From Hymenobacter sp. CRA2 (GTDB lineage: Bacteria; Bacteroidota; Bacteroidia; Cytophagales; Hymenobacteraceae): 64,000 nucleotides of DNA. The notes below the pieces were generated by a model that saw only the letters and a list, made by a program, of their open reading frames with translations, did no database searches and was not told where the DNA came from. The stretch lies in NCBI RefSeq assembly GCF_002007105.1, contig NZ_MVBC01000005.1, forward strand, positions 62,001 to 126,000. Direction: 5' to 3'. A program made the position numbers and the translations under genes. Of this stretch, positions 31,697-41,363 are shown in pieces (the first letter of the stretch is position 1; each line of letters starts with the position of its first letter).

Positions 31697-32413
31697 CTAG
31701 TTTACCAGCTCGCCGCTACGAATCGGGTCCCACACCTCTGCGTCGGGCAGCGGAGCCACGATGTCCATTTCCTGGTGCGTGACGGGGTGCTTGAAGCGCA
31801 GCCGCCGGGCGTGCAGGGCAATGCTCAGGTCGGGCAATGGGGCCATGGCTCCATATTTCACGTCGCCGGTGATGGGCGTGCCCAAGCCGGTGCTCAGCTG
31901 CACCCGGATTTGGTGCGGGCGGCCGGTGATGGGGTTGACCTCGATCAGGTAGCGGTGGCCTACTTGGCCCAGTACCTTGTAGTTCAGCTCGGAGCGCTGG
32001 CCCTGCGGGTGCTTCTGCGGGTAAGCCTTGGTCACGTTGCGCATCGGGTCCTTCAGCAGCCAGTGCACTAGGTTGCCTTCGGGCTGCTGCGGCATCTTGC
32101 CCACCAGTGCCCAGTAGGTTTTGTGCATCAGGTTGTCGCGGAACATTTCGTTGAGCCGGCTTAAGGCCTTGCTGGTTTTGGCCAGCACCACGATGCCCGA
32201 TACGGGCCGGTCGATGCGGTGGCACACGCCGATGAAGGCGTTGCCGGGCTTCTTGTACTTCAGCCGCAGGTACTCGGCGGCTTTCACGGAGAGCGGCTCG
32301 TCGCGGGTTTCGTCGGCCTGCACCAGCGTGCCGGCGGTTTTATTGACGATGAGCAGGTGGTTGTCTTCGAACAGAATTTCTTTCTGCTCTGACCAGATGG
32401 CAGGTCTGTTCAC
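31697..32413 (-). CDS. RluA family pseudouridine synthase
   Basis: A 238-residue RluA-type enzyme that isomerises uridine in rRNA or tRNA. The catalytic motif HRIDRPVSG carries D68; the KTYWALVG and PHQIRVQL segments that follow are also conserved. There is no S4 domain. The target position cannot be told from sequence. It lies upstream of the desaturase promoter with no obvious partner gene. Confidence 0.92.
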   Translation of the reverse strand: MNRPAIWSEQKEILFEDNHLLIVNKTAGTLVQADETRDEPLSVKAAEYLRLKYKKPGNAFIGVCHRIDRPVSGIVVLAKTSKALSRLNEMFRDNLMHKTYWALVGKMPQQPEGNLVHWLLKDPMRNVTKAYPQKHPQGQRSELNYKVLGQVGHRYLIEVNPITGRPHQIRVQLSTGLGTPITGDVKYGAMAPLPDLSIALHARRLRFKHPVTHQEMDIVAPLPDAEVWDPIRSGELVN

Positions 32414-32715
32414 TAGCGGAGTCCGGAAAAGGTAAAGGCGGCGGGGCGGGCTCGGAATAAGTCAACTTTCAGCAACAAACGCGCGCTCCACTGCGGGAGC
32501 CGGTTGCCGCACCGACCGACGGTAACTGCAAATAAACGACAGAGTTCGGACTTGCATTGTGCCGCCGACCCGTTGGGTCCGCAGACGACCCCCCCAACCA
32601 CCGCGAATAACAGCGGCGCCGCGTCCTTGTTGGAGCGCGGCGCCGCAAAATTTTACGCGTCGTTCAGCAGCCGGTGTGGTGCCTCGGCCTGGAGTAGGCT
32701 GGCACGCCGGAAAAG
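32414..32715. other. 302-bp intergenic region
   Basis: Between panB (-) and the RluA gene (-). A GC-rich hairpin GCGGCGCCGCG / CGCGGCGCCGC lies at 32613-32623 and 32636-32646. It has no T run on the minus strand, so it is only a weak candidate for a panB terminator. A TACCTTTT octamer near 32427-32434 (minus strand) may be a degenerate -7 box for the RluA gene. No gene was recognised. Confidence 0.45.
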
Positions 32716-33531
32716 CTAGTAGGCTTCTTTCTCAGTGGGAAATTCGCGGCTCTTCACGTCCGACACATATTGCGTCACGGCCTGGTGCATCAGGTCGCCC
32801 AGCTCGGCGTAGCGGCGTAGGAAACGCGGCTTGAATTCCTGCGTGATGCCCAGCATGTCGTGCACCACCAGCACCTGCCCGTCTACCTCGGGGCCTGCGC
32901 CAATGCCGATAACCGGGATGGTCAGCTGCTCGGCTACCTGCTTGGCCAGGGAGGAGGGAATCTTTTCCAGCACCAGCGCAAAGCACCCCAGCTCTTCCAG
33001 CAGTTTGGCGTCCTCGATGAGCTTCTGGGCTTCGGCTTCTTCCTTGGCCCGCACGGTGTAGGTGCCGAACTTGTAGATGCTCTGCGGGGTGAGGCCCAGG
33101 TGACCCATCACCGGGATGCCGGCCGTCAGGATGCGAATGATGCTTTCCTTGATTTCGGCGCCGCCTTCCAGCTTGATGCCGTGCCCGCCCGACTCCTTCA
33201 TGATGCGAATGGCCGAGCGCAGTGCCTCCGACGAATTGCCCTGGTAGGAGCCAAAAGGCATATCCACCACCACGAAGGACCGGCCCACCGCCCGTACTAC
33301 GGAAGCCGCGTGGTAGATCATCTGGTCCAGCGTGATGGGCAGCGTGGTTTCGTGCCCGGCCATTACGTTAGAGGCCGAGTCGCCCACCAGCAGCACGTCG
33401 ACGCCGGCGCCGTCCAGGATTTTGGCCATGGAGTAATCATAGGCGGTGAGCATGGAGATTTTCTCGCCGCGCTGTTTCATGGCCAGCAGCTGGTGCGTGG
33501 TCACGCGTTTGATTTCCTTGTGTTGGGACAT
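32716..33531 (-). CDS. panB: 3-methyl-2-oxobutanoate hydroxymethyltransferase
   Basis: A 271-residue enzyme of pantothenate (CoA) synthesis. It transfers a hydroxymethyl group from methylene-THF to alpha-ketoisovalerate. The TIM-barrel signatures are intact: [31 protein letters not shown] and [21 protein letters not shown]. The ATG at 33531 ([14 protein letters not shown]) fits the family; a 48-codon upstream extension is not protein-like. It forms a single-gene unit here. Confidence 0.96.
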   Translation of the reverse strand: MSQHKEIKRVTTHQLLAMKQRGEKISMLTAYDYSMAKILDGAGVDVLLVGDSASNVMAGHETTLPITLDQMIYHAASVVRAVGRSFVVVDMPFGSYQGNSSEALRSAIRIMKESGGHGIKLEGGAEIKESIIRILTAGIPVMGHLGLTPQSIYKFGTYTVRAKEEAEAQKLIEDAKLLEELGCFALVLEKIPSSLAKQVAEQLTIPVIGIGAGPEVDGQVLVVHDMLGITQEFKPRFLRRYAELGDLMHQAVTQYVSDVKSREFPTEKEAY

Positions 33532-33643
33532 GCCTGCCAGGAAAGTAAGGGTACCATAATCCGCCGGGGGCGGGGCCGTAAAACTGCGGCTTTTTTGGCA
33601 ATTAGAACCGCTCGTGCGCAGGTAGCCCGCAGGTGTTAAAAGC

Positions 33644-33677
33644 GCGTGCCCGCTTTCCGGGTGGAAAGCGGGCACGC
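33644..33677 (-). terminator. lptD terminator
   Basis: A perfect 15-bp stem (GCGTGCCCGCTTTCC and complement) with a 4-nt loop. On the minus strand it ends in CTTTTAAC. It lies 24 bp after the lptD stop codon and upstream of panB. Confidence 0.85.
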
Positions 33678-33700
33678 GGTAGGCAAGGCGCCCGGAACCG

Positions 33701-36538
33701 TTAGCGGTTGAGGAAGGTGCGGTTGCGGTTCAGCTTCAGGTCCTGCAGTAGCGCCGATTTGGCCCCGATGGTGACGTTGAAGCCCTGAATAGGTCCGAAG
33801 GGCGTCCAGCTACCCGTAATCTGCCAGCAGTGCAGGTCGCGGAAGAAGTTGAGCTGCGTCAGGGTGATTCGGCGCGACACGAAGTCGTAGCCCGAGGTGT
33901 AGCTGACGCGCATCTTGTCGGTCAGCTTAATCTCGCCGCTCACGTTCATCGACACGGTGGGCCAGGAACGCGGGCGCGTGATGCCGGCGCGGGCGATGCG
34001 CGGACCCGGGTCTTGGTAAAGGGCGCCCAGCGAGGCATTGAGCGTCCACGGAATGGAGAAGTCGAGGTAATCGACGTAGGAATCGGGCTGGTTGGGGTTG
34101 CCCAGCACCGGGTCGTTGGCGGGAGCCACGCGCTGGGCGCGGTTGGCGGGTTGGCCCGAGCGGCGGTTGCTGTCGAACTGGTAGGTGAGCTGCGCCGACG
34201 CGTTGTCCCAGCGGGCCAGGCGCGGCTTGGGCTGGTTCCACAGGTACTCATTGATGAGTGTGCCCGTGGAGTCACGCTGGTAGAAGTTCAGCGACGACGA
34301 CACGAGGATGTTCAGCTTCTGGGCTACCTGCGTGCGGAAGCTGCCCGCAAGCGGCGCCAGCTTGAAGGCGTTGGCCGCGAAGTTGTAGCCGGTGCTGAAG
34401 TCCAGCCCGTCGATCAGGCTGACCTTCTTGAACGGCTCGTTGCCGGTGGTGTCGTTGCTGTTGCGCACCTTCATTTCCACCTGGTTCTGCAGGCTGAAAC
34501 TCAGCTGGCTGACCTGGCCGCCGCCCGGTTGCTGCCCGGCAAAGCCCTGGAAGCGCGAGAATTGGGCCCGCGTAAACTCCTGGCCGCTGGTGTTGAGCAC
34601 GTCGGCCGGCAGCGAGAAACGGGAGCTTACGTTGTACGGGTCCTGGTAGTAGTAAGGGTCGGCGTAGAAGTTGGGGGAGTAGCTGTAGCTCAGGCTCGGG
34701 GCCACGCGGTGGCGCAGGGCCTGGATCTTGCGGCCCGGTCGGCGGTTGATAGTGCCGTACAGGTTGGTGGAGAGCGAGGCGCTGCCGGAGTAGTTATTGA
34801 CGGGGTAGAAGCCGCGGACGGTATCGATGCGTATGGCTTGGGCTTCCTGGATGTACTTGTAGGTCAGCTGCTTGAAATACCAGGCCGAGCTGTAGTTGAT
34901 GGAGGGCGCAAACGAGAGGTGGCGCAGCACGGTGTAGTTGCCCAGCGAAATGCCAAAGCGGTGCAGGATGTTCGTCTGGGCGTTGCGCAGCAGCGGCGAG
35001 AGGTTGTTCAGCCGCACCGGGATATTGCGCGAGGTAGCCAGGCCGCCGATCAGCGGCAACCCGGTGCTGAGCGAGCGGGCGGCTTCGGTGTTGGTGATGC
35101 GGTTCTGCCCGGTGAATTGGTAGTCCACCGCAAACTGCTCGTACCACAGGTCGCGCTGGGGCAAGCCAAACAACCGGTACAGGTTTTGGCGCTGCACGCC
35201 CACGGTCACGTCGGGCAGCGTCAGGTTCACCGTGCCCGTGAGCGTGTTCAGGTCCTGGCTGGCCTGAATGGCGTAGTTGATGGGCAGGTTGCGCAGCTGC
35301 TTGGAGTAGCTAATGGAGGAGTTGAAGGCCGGCGTGAGGTAGTTGCGCACGTCCAGCGAGTTCTGCTGGTTGTATTCCGGGCTACCGGTGCGCACGTTGG
35401 CCGAAAAGCGGCCGCCGCCGGGCCTTGGCGTAGGCGTGTGCGACCAGCTCAGCCAGAACGTGCGTGGCTTGATGGTGCGGCGCGCGTTGTTGTTGGCGGT
35501 CAGGTCAGTGCCGCCGAGAATGGCCGTGGCGGGCCGGCGCGAGTAGCTAAACTCCAGGCGGCCGTCGTAGCGGTAGCGCTTGCGGTACGTCATGTCGGCA
35601 TTCACGCCCCAGCCGCCGGTGGCGTCGAGGTTGCCGGCGTAGAAGCTGCCCGTCACGCGCGCGCCGATGTATTCATTGACAGCCCAGTAGTAGCCGCCGT
35701 TGGTCAGGTAAAAGCCGCGGTCGATGGCCTGCCCGAAGGTGGGGATAATCAGGCCCGAAGCACGTGATTTGCCCGGGGTGGGAAAGTAGCCGAACAGAAA
35801 GCCCAGCGGCGTGGGAATGTCGCCGATAACCAAGTTGAAGGGGCCGGTCACCACGTTTTTGCGCGGCACCACCTTCATCTTGGTCGAATTGATGTAGAAG
35901 TGCGGGTGCTCCAGGTTGCAGGTGGTGTAGCGCCCGTGCAAGCCGTAGATTTCGTTCAGCTCGTTTTTCTTCACCACTTCGGCGTGGATGTAGCCTTCGC
36001 CCTGCTGGGTAATGGCCTCCGAAATCTTGCCCTTCTTCGACTTGAAGTTGTAGGCAATGCGCCCGGCCTGGTAGGTCTCGGCCGCGTCCTTGAACACAGG
36101 CTTGTCGCGCACCTTACCCGTGGAGTCGGCCTGGCCCTCGGCCGTGAGCAGGTTTTGGCTGTAGTCGACGGTGATGACGCCCGCTTTCAGGTCCATCTCG
36201 CCGTAGTTTACGCTGGCCTTGTTGTAGAGCACGGCGCGCTTTTCCTGCACGTTGAAGCGAATCGAGTCCTTGGCCTGGTACGTCACCGTGGTTTCGATGT
36301 CGCCCTTGGGCTTCACGCCTACGCGCAGAGAGTCGGCGCCGGTACGGGCGGTATCGGGGCGGACGGTGGCTGGAGCGGTAGGCGGAACGGCCCCGCCGGG
36401 CCGCGGCACGGGGCGCTGCTGCGCCACTGCCACCGTGGTCAGCAGGCAATAACTGAACAGCAAGGAAAGCGTACGCACAGAGCGAAGCGCCCACCCACTG
36501 CGGCATAGCGTTTGAATATGCACCGCGGAAAGAGTCAC
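33701..36538 (-). CDS. lptD: putative LPS-assembly protein LptD
   Basis: A 945-residue outer-membrane protein. An N-terminal signal region (about 20-40) and a Pro-rich linker are followed by an OstA/LptA-like beta-jellyroll ([25 protein letters not shown]) and then a long barrel of alternating strands, e.g. [31 protein letters not shown] split over several strands. This is the Bacteroidota-type LptD that places LPS in the outer leaflet. The start is a GTG at 36538; a second GTG lies five codons on. A TATTTTTG -7 box at 36575-36582 lies upstream. It is divergent from an amidase gene. Confidence 0.88.
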   Translation of the reverse strand: MTLSAVHIQTLCRSGWALRSVRTLSLLFSYCLLTTVAVAQQRPVPRPGGAVPPTAPATVRPDTARTGADSLRVGVKPKGDIETTVTYQAKDSIRFNVQEKRAVLYNKASVNYGEMDLKAGVITVDYSQNLLTAEGQADSTGKVRDKPVFKDAAETYQAGRIAYNFKSKKGKISEAITQQGEGYIHAEVVKKNELNEIYGLHGRYTTCNLEHPHFYINSTKMKVVPRKNVVTGPFNLVIGDIPTPLGFLFGYFPTPGKSRASGLIIPTFGQAIDRGFYLTNGGYYWAVNEYIGARVTGSFYAGNLDATGGWGVNADMTYRKRYRYDGRLEFSYSRRPATAILGGTDLTANNNARRTIKPRTFWLSWSHTPTPRPGGGRFSANVRTGSPEYNQQNSLDVRNYLTPAFNSSISYSKQLRNLPINYAIQASQDLNTLTGTVNLTLPDVTVGVQRQNLYRLFGLPQRDLWYEQFAVDYQFTGQNRITNTEAARSLSTGLPLIGGLATSRNIPVRLNNLSPLLRNAQTNILHRFGISLGNYTVLRHLSFAPSINYSSAWYFKQLTYKYIQEAQAIRIDTVRGFYPVNNYSGSASLSTNLYGTINRRPGRKIQALRHRVAPSLSYSYSPNFYADPYYYQDPYNVSSRFSLPADVLNTSGQEFTRAQFSRFQGFAGQQPGGGQVSQLSFSLQNQVEMKVRNSNDTTGNEPFKKVSLIDGLDFSTGYNFAANAFKLAPLAGSFRTQVAQKLNILVSSSLNFYQRDSTGTLINEYLWNQPKPRLARWDNASAQLTYQFDSNRRSGQPANRAQRVAPANDPVLGNPNQPDSYVDYLDFSIPWTLNASLGALYQDPGPRIARAGITRPRSWPTVSMNVSGEIKLTDKMRVSYTSGYDFVSRRITLTQLNFFRDLHCWQITGSWTPFGPIQGFNVTIGAKSALLQDLKLNRNRTFLNR

Positions 36539-36611
36539 GAAGAGCAGATTTGCTTTATTTTGTGGCTAAGAGTGCAAAAATAGCGGGTAGCCGCCCCATC
36601 TAACGAACTCC

Positions 36612-37448
36612 GTGCGGAATATTGTCCTTCTCGGCACTGCCTTGCTGGCGTTGGGCGTAAGCTCGGCGGCGAGCGTCGCGCAACAACCCGATTCCACCAG
36701 CGCCCCCAGGAGCCACGTGGTGCCTTCTACGGGCGGTTATCGCCTGCGCACCGTGGTGCTCGACGCCGGTCACGGCGGCAAGGACCGGGGCTGCGCCGGG
36801 CAGTCGGCCCGCGAGGCGGACGTATCGCTCAAGATCATCCTGGAGCTGGGCCAACTCATTGAGGAGAATATGCCCGAGGTAAAAGTGGTGTACACCCGCA
36901 AGACCGATGAGTTTGTGGAGCTGGCCGACCGCGCGGGCATTGCCAACAAAAACAACGCCGACCTGTTTATCTCCGTGCACTGCAACGCTGGCCCCTCGGT
37001 AGCGCACGGCACGGAGGTGTGGACCATGGGCCCGCACAAAACCGAAGCCAACCTGGCCACGGCCAAGCGCGAAAACGCGGTAATCCTGCAGGAAGACAAC
37101 TACAAGGAGCGCTACAGCGGCTTCGACCCCCGCTCGCCGCAGTCGCACATCCTGTTTTCGCTCTACCAGAGTGCCCACATCGACAACTCCCTGCGCTTCG
37201 CTGCGAAGGTCGACCATGAGTTTCGCACCTCTGTGGGGCGCACTTCGCGCGGGGTGAAGCAGGCCGGTTTTCTGGTGCTGTGGAAGTCCACCATGCCTTC
37301 GGTGCTCATCGAGGCGGGCTTCCTGACCAATCCCACCGAGGAGCGGTACTTGAACGATAAGTCTGGACAGTCGTATATGGCCTCGGGTATCTACCGCGCG
37401 TTTCGCAAGTACAAGCAGGACCTGGAAGCCAGCAGCGCTGCCGATTAA
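36612..37448 (+). CDS. N-acetylmuramoyl-L-alanine amidase (Amidase_3)
   Basis: A 278-residue periplasmic zinc amidase that cuts stem peptides from peptidoglycan, used in cell separation. A signal peptide (MRNIVLLGTALLALGVSSAASVA) is followed by VVLDAGHGGKDRG (first Zn His), a Glu ligand in SAREADVSL, SVHCNAGP (second His) and the catalytic Glu in LIEAGFLTNPTEE. The start is GTG at 36612. It is divergent from lptD; the MlaD-family gene follows 77 bp downstream. Confidence 0.93.
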   Translation: MRNIVLLGTALLALGVSSAASVAQQPDSTSAPRSHVVPSTGGYRLRTVVLDAGHGGKDRGCAGQSAREADVSLKIILELGQLIEENMPEVKVVYTRKTDEFVELADRAGIANKNNADLFISVHCNAGPSVAHGTEVWTMGPHKTEANLATAKRENAVILQEDNYKERYSGFDPRSPQSHILFSLYQSAHIDNSLRFAAKVDHEFRTSVGRTSRGVKQAGFLVLWKSTMPSVLIEAGFLTNPTEERYLNDKSGQSYMASGIYRAFRKYKQDLEASSAAD

Positions 37449-37525
37449 GTGGCCGCTGCTTGCCATCTTGCGCCGCGGCGCTGCCCTGCCTCCTTTATCT
37501 CCCTCTCTCGTCGCTCCCCCTCGCC

Positions 37526-38557
37526 GTGTCCAAAGAAGCCAAAGTTGCCCTCCTGGCCATTGTTGCCCTTGTGGCGTTGTTTGTTGGCTTTCGATTCCTG
37601 AAAGGCAGCAATGTCTTTTCCTCCGACCGCACCTTTTACACCACCTTCCGCAACGTGGATGGCCTCAATGATGGGGCGGCCGTGCTGCTCAACGGGGTGC
37701 CCGTGGGGCAGGTAAAAAGTCGTGAACTGGTGCTCGGCCAGCGCAACCAGGTACGCGTGGCCCTCGAAATACAGAAGCGCGTGGAAGTCGGCGACTCCAC
37801 GCTGGCCGTGCTCGGCGGCTCGCTGCTGGGGTCCAAAACCATCGACTTGCGCCAGGGCCGCAACACCAAAATCTTCGACGGTGGTGAGGAAATCCGCGCC
37901 TTCGCGCCGGCCAGCATCACCGACGCCTTTCAGGCCAAAGCCGGCTCGGTGCTCGGTACTGCCGACTCGACGCTGATCAAAGTCAACCAGTTTCTGAGCA
38001 AGGAAGCCCGCCTGAGCCTTCAGCAAACCTTGCTCAACTCGCAGGCTACCACCGAGGCGCTGCGCAACCTGCTGGTGGCTAACCAGCGCAACATCAACCA
38101 GATTACCACTAACATGGCTAAGTTGAGCTCCTCGCTGACCGTGACGGAGCGCAAGTTTGACCAAGTAGCCACCAATCTGGCCCTCATTACCGACACGCTT
38201 AAGCGCGCGCCGCTGGCCAAAACCGTGCGCGACCTGAACACCACCGTGGGACAGGCGCAGGTGGCCATGAAGCAGCTGAACCAGTCGCTGACGACCACGA
38301 AAGGGTCGCTCGGCAAGCTCATCAACGACGATTCGCTCTACACCAACCTGAACGCCACCTCGGCTTCGGCCAACGCGCTGCTCGTCGACCTGAAAGCCAA
38401 CCCCAAGCGCTACGTGCACTTCTCCGTGTTCGGCGGGGGCGGTAAGGAAAAGAAGAAGACCGAAACCGAGCGGAAGCCCGACGGCTCGGTGGAGCGCGAA
38501 ACCAAAACCGTAACGCAGCAAACTACCACGCCCGTAGATACCGCTGTGCGTCCTTAA
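37526..38557 (+). CDS. MlaD family protein (lipid-transport substrate-binding subunit)
   Basis: A 343-residue protein anchored by one N-terminal helix (KVALLAIVALVALFVGFRFL, about 5-24). The MlaD/MCE domain follows (FYTTFRNVDGLNDGAAVLLNG, residues about 37-120). A long helical stretch (about 145-310) is rich in Ala, Leu, Asn and Thr, and the last 30 residues are Lys/Thr/Glu-rich. MlaD-family proteins carry phospholipid across the periplasm as hexamers with an MlaE/MlaF-type ABC partner, which is not in this window. The GTG at 37526 (VSKEAKVAL) fits the family. A terminator follows. Confidence 0.9.
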   Translation: MSKEAKVALLAIVALVALFVGFRFLKGSNVFSSDRTFYTTFRNVDGLNDGAAVLLNGVPVGQVKSRELVLGQRNQVRVALEIQKRVEVGDSTLAVLGGSLLGSKTIDLRQGRNTKIFDGGEEIRAFAPASITDAFQAKAGSVLGTADSTLIKVNQFLSKEARLSLQQTLLNSQATTEALRNLLVANQRNINQITTNMAKLSSSLTVTERKFDQVATNLALITDTLKRAPLAKTVRDLNTTVGQAQVAMKQLNQSLTTTKGSLGKLINDDSLYTNLNATSASANALLVDLKANPKRYVHFSVFGGGGKEKKKTETERKPDGSVERETKTVTQQTTTPVDTAVRP

Positions 38558-38577
38558 CCTCAACAAGACCAACGCCG

Positions 38578-38608
38578 AAAAGCCCGTGCCGACAGCGCGG
38601 GCTTTTTT
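38578..38608 (+). terminator. intrinsic terminator
   Basis: Stem AAAAGCCCG / CGGGCTTTT extended by a GC pair pair inside, then TTTTTT, 20 bp after the MlaD-family stop codon. Confidence 0.8.
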
Positions 38609-38700
38609 GTGTCTGGCAGCGAAAATAACGGGCCAGGCAGCGGGCAAGAGGTTTTTCTGCAACCTTCCTAACACTCGTTAGGTTGATGCGTTAAATAGCT

Positions 38701-38708
38701 TACCTTTG
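38701..38708 (+). promoter_or_regulatory. -7 element of the acyl-CoA carboxylase gene
   Basis: TACCTTTG, an exact match to TAnnTTTG. A TTG start at 38706 lies inside it, so translation must begin downstream, at the GTG at 38760. The nearest TTG upstream (38683) is only 15 nt away, so the -33 box is not clear. Confidence 0.55.
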
Positions 38709-38759
38709 AAATACGCCTCCCCGGCGTCCGTTCCCTTTCCCCAACTGCTTCCCACTCCC

Positions 38760-40415
38760 GTGAACCCGACTGCTGCTCCCACCCGCCAAGACCTCGAATT
38801 CAATAAAAACGAAGACCAGCTCAAGCAGCTGAATTTTCAGCTGCAGAAGCGCCTGGAGAAAGTCCGACTCGGCGGCGGCGAAAAGCGCATTGCCGCGCAC
38901 AAGGCCAAGGGCAAGCTCACGGCGCGGGAGCGGATTGAGTACTTGATTGACAAAGGCTCGGCAACCATCGAAATCGGGGCCTTCGCCGGCGAGGGCATGT
39001 ACAAGGAGGAAGGCGGCTGCCCGAGCGGCGGCGTAGTCGTGGTAATCGGCTACGTGCAGGGCCGGCAGTGCGTCATCGTGGCCAACGACGCCACGGTGAA
39101 GGCTGGAGCGTGGTTCCCCATCACGGCCAAGAAAAACCTGCGCGCCCAGGAAATCAGCATCGAAAACAAGCTGCCGATTATCTACCTGGTGGACTCGGCC
39201 GGTGTGTACCTGCCCATGCAGGACGAAATCTTTCCCGACAAAGAGCACTTCGGCCGCATCTTCCGCAACAACGCGGTAATGTCGTCGATGGGCATTGTAC
39301 AGCTGGCCGCCATCATGGGCCCGTGCGTGGCTGGTGGGGCCTACCTGCCGATTATGTCCGACGAGGCCATGATTGTGGACGGGACGGGCTCGGTGTTTCT
39401 GGCGGGCTCCTACCTAGTGAAGTCGGCCATCGGCGAATCCATCGACAACGAGACGCTGGGCGGGGCTACCACGCACTCGGAAATTTCGGGCGTGACGGAC
39501 TACAAGTTCAGCAGCGACGAGGAGTGCCTGGACCACATCCGCAACATCTTCGACAAGCTCGGGGCCCAGCCCACGGCCGGCTTCTCGCGCAAGGCTCCCC
39601 AGTCTCCGGCCGAAGACGAGCGGGAAATCTACGGCCTGCTGCCCGCCGACCGGGTGAAGCCCTACGACATGATGGACATCATCAGGCGGCTCGTGGACAA
39701 CTCGGAATTTGAGCCTTACAAGGACCTCTACGGCCAAAGCCTGATCTGCGGCCTTGCGCGCATCGACGGCTGGGCGGTGGGCATTGTGGCCAACCAGCGC
39801 AAAATCGTGAAGACCAAGAAGGGCGCCATGCAGATGGGCGGCGTTATCTACTCCGACTCGGCCGACAAGGCGGCGCGCTTCATCATGAACTGCAACCAGA
39901 AGCGCATTCCGCTGGTGTTTCTGCACGACGTGTCGGGCTTCATGGTCGGTTCGCAGTCGGAGCACGGCGGCATTATCAAGGACGGGGCGAAGATGGTCAA
40001 CGCCATGTCGAACTCCGTGGTGCCGAAGTTCTCGGTCATCATCGGCAACAGCTACGGCGCCGGCAACTACGCCATGTGCGGCAAAGCCTACGACCCGCGC
40101 CTGATCGTAGCCTGGCCTACCGCTCAGCTAGCGGTGATGAGCGGGGCCGCCGCGGCTAACACGCTGCTGCAGATTCAAGTGGCTGCGGCCGAGGGCAAGG
40201 GCGAACAGCTCACCGAGGAGGCCAAAAAGGAAATGTTCGACAAGATCAAGGCCCGCTACGACGAGCAACTCTCGCCCTACTACGCCGCTGCCCGCCTCTG
40301 GGTGGACGCCGTCATCGACCCGCTGGAAACGCGCAAGGTAATTTCCGAAGGCATCAGCATGGCCAACCACGCCCCGATTGAAAAGGCGTACAACGTGGGG
40401 GTGATTCAGGTATGA
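38760..40415 (+). CDS. acyl-CoA carboxylase carboxyltransferase subunit beta
   Basis: A 551-residue biotin-dependent carboxyltransferase (propionyl- or methylcrotonyl-CoA type). Both crotonase-like halves are visible: GAWFPITAKKNLRAQEISIENK, then DSAGVYLPMQDEIFPDKEHFG and GPCVAGGAYLPIMSDE in the N-terminal half; DVSGFMVGSQSEHGGIIKDGAKM and GAGNYAMCGKAYDPRL in the C-terminal half. It carboxylates acyl-CoA with carboxybiotin from a separate alpha subunit not in this window. The start is GTG 38760, fixed by the -7 box at 38701-38708. The next gene starts 18 bp downstream. Confidence 0.94.
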   Translation: MNPTAAPTRQDLEFNKNEDQLKQLNFQLQKRLEKVRLGGGEKRIAAHKAKGKLTARERIEYLIDKGSATIEIGAFAGEGMYKEEGGCPSGGVVVVIGYVQGRQCVIVANDATVKAGAWFPITAKKNLRAQEISIENKLPIIYLVDSAGVYLPMQDEIFPDKEHFGRIFRNNAVMSSMGIVQLAAIMGPCVAGGAYLPIMSDEAMIVDGTGSVFLAGSYLVKSAIGESIDNETLGGATTHSEISGVTDYKFSSDEECLDHIRNIFDKLGAQPTAGFSRKAPQSPAEDEREIYGLLPADRVKPYDMMDIIRRLVDNSEFEPYKDLYGQSLICGLARIDGWAVGIVANQRKIVKTKKGAMQMGGVIYSDSADKAARFIMNCNQKRIPLVFLHDVSGFMVGSQSEHGGIIKDGAKMVNAMSNSVVPKFSVIIGNSYGAGNYAMCGKAYDPRLIVAWPTAQLAVMSGAAAANTLLQIQVAAAEGKGEQLTEEAKKEMFDKIKARYDEQLSPYYAAARLWVDAVIDPLETRKVISEGISMANHAPIEKAYNVGVIQV

Positions 40416-40433
40416 AACGCAGAGTGGCTACCA

Positions 40434-40886
40434 ATGGACAGGCTGTATTCCTTTGACTGGTACGACGGCATAAGGGGTGGGGTGGCCACGTACAACGGGC
40501 AGCCCTGCTACTTCGAAAGCCAGTGCGTGGATATCTTCACGCAAGGCGTCGACTGGTTCAAATTGAGCCCGATATCGAACGAGGCGTTTGAACAGGAAAT
40601 TGAGCAATGGACCTTGTGGCGCAAATACGACGCTGCTTTTCGAGCAGGTTTGGTTGGCGCTGAGCATCATCCGTTCTTACCTGAAGACGGGGAGAAAGGA
40701 GAAGAGTTACAACGGCGCCTTAATCATCAGCTAGTAATTGATGAGAATAACGTCCTGATAGCTCAAGCCGAATTTTTTGGTCTAGATGAGCAGATAAAAC
40801 AAGCCGATGAAGCTGAACTAGAGGTGCGTTGGACCATCCTTTCAGCACCACCTTCGGCAAGCTGGCGGACTAGCTATGACATATAA
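40434..40886 (+). CDS. hypothetical protein, lower GC than its neighbours
   Basis: A 150-residue soluble protein (MDRLYSFDWYDGIRGGVATY...), Glu/Asp/Trp-rich, with no motif, signal or membrane segment that I recognise. GC content and codon choice are clearly lower than in the flanking genes (many AAA, GAT, AAT, TTT codons in its second half), which suggests recent arrival. It starts 18 bp after the carboxyltransferase gene, ends at a terminator, and is followed by a dead zeta-toxin gene. The layout resembles a small accessory islet. Confidence 0.72.
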   Translation: MDRLYSFDWYDGIRGGVATYNGQPCYFESQCVDIFTQGVDWFKLSPISNEAFEQEIEQWTLWRKYDAAFRAGLVGAEHHPFLPEDGEKGEELQRRLNHQLVIDENNVLIAQAEFFGLDEQIKQADEAELEVRWTILSAPPSASWRTSYDI

Positions 40887-40894
40887 CCGGAAAT

Positions 40895-40925
40895 GCTCCA
40901 CCTGCTCAGGTGGAGCGTTTTATTT
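40895..40925 (+). terminator. intrinsic terminator
   Basis: A perfect 10-bp stem GCTCCACCTG / CAGGTGGAGC with a tight turn, then GTTTTATTT, 9 bp after the stop codon of the hypothetical gene. Confidence 0.82.
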
Positions 40926-40944
40926 GTAAATACCTTGCTATAGG

Positions 40945-41186
40945 ATGAAGCACATCTACCTCCTTGCCGGCTGCAACGGCGCGGGCAAAACCACCGCCGC
41001 CTACGCCCTACTGCCCTTACTGCTCGACTGCTGCGAGTACATTTCAACGAACCAGCGCTGGGCCTTTCGCCAGAGTAGCCCGAGACGGTGAGCGTGCAGG
41101 CGGGGCGGCTGATGCTCACGCGGCCGCAGGAGCTTTATTTACTTCGTGCGACGGGCAGGTGCTGGCCGTGTAGCCCGACGACATAG
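40945..41186 (+). pseudogene. zeta-toxin-family kinase remnant
   Basis: The first 33 codons read MKHIYLLAGCNGAGKTTAAY...CEYI, the N-terminus of zeta-toxin-like P-loop kinases (Walker A GCNGAGKTT). The frame then breaks: a shift by about 41060 is needed to reach GLSPE, a TAG stop at 41076 interrupts it, and PETVSVQAGRLMLTRPQEL follows in the same frame until a stop at 41186. The rest of the gene, including the catalytic centre, is gone. In the original family this kinase phosphorylates UDP-GlcNAc or similar. It is a decayed remnant of a toxin gene. Confidence 0.82.
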
Positions 41187-41223
41187 CGCCGGCTTGGCCG
41201 GTGGAATAAGCCAAGCAGACAAC

Positions 41224-41255
41224 GCAAAACGCCCCGGCCAGCCGGGGCGTTTTGC
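41224..41255. terminator. palindromic terminator
   Basis: A perfect 14-bp stem GCAAAACGCCCCGG / CCGGGGCGTTTTGC with a 4-nt loop. The AAAA and TTTT lie inside the arms, so it can work in both directions, ending the toxin remnant (+) and the serine hydrolase (-), which stops 109 bp further on. Confidence 0.8.
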
Positions 41256-41363
41256 ATTCAGCGCTTTACCACTCACCCAAAGCATGTCACCTCGCTCGCC
41301 GTTAAAGCTTGGGCGGCAACGTGAACCGGGCGTTGCCGGGCGGTTACTATTAGGCGCTGGGGT

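Noticed and set aside
32613-32646. GC-rich hairpin as the panB terminator
   Set aside because: No T run on the minus strand and some distance from the stop codon; noted only in the intergenic entry.
33830-35767. Open frame of 645 codons on the plus strand, opposite lptD
   Set aside because: No motifs, composition of an antisense shadow, and the lptD frame has a strong protein pattern over the same DNA.
38706-38759. TTG start for the carboxyltransferase
   Set aside because: The TTG is part of the exact -7 box TACCTTTG; translation from GTG 38760 fits the family and the promoter.
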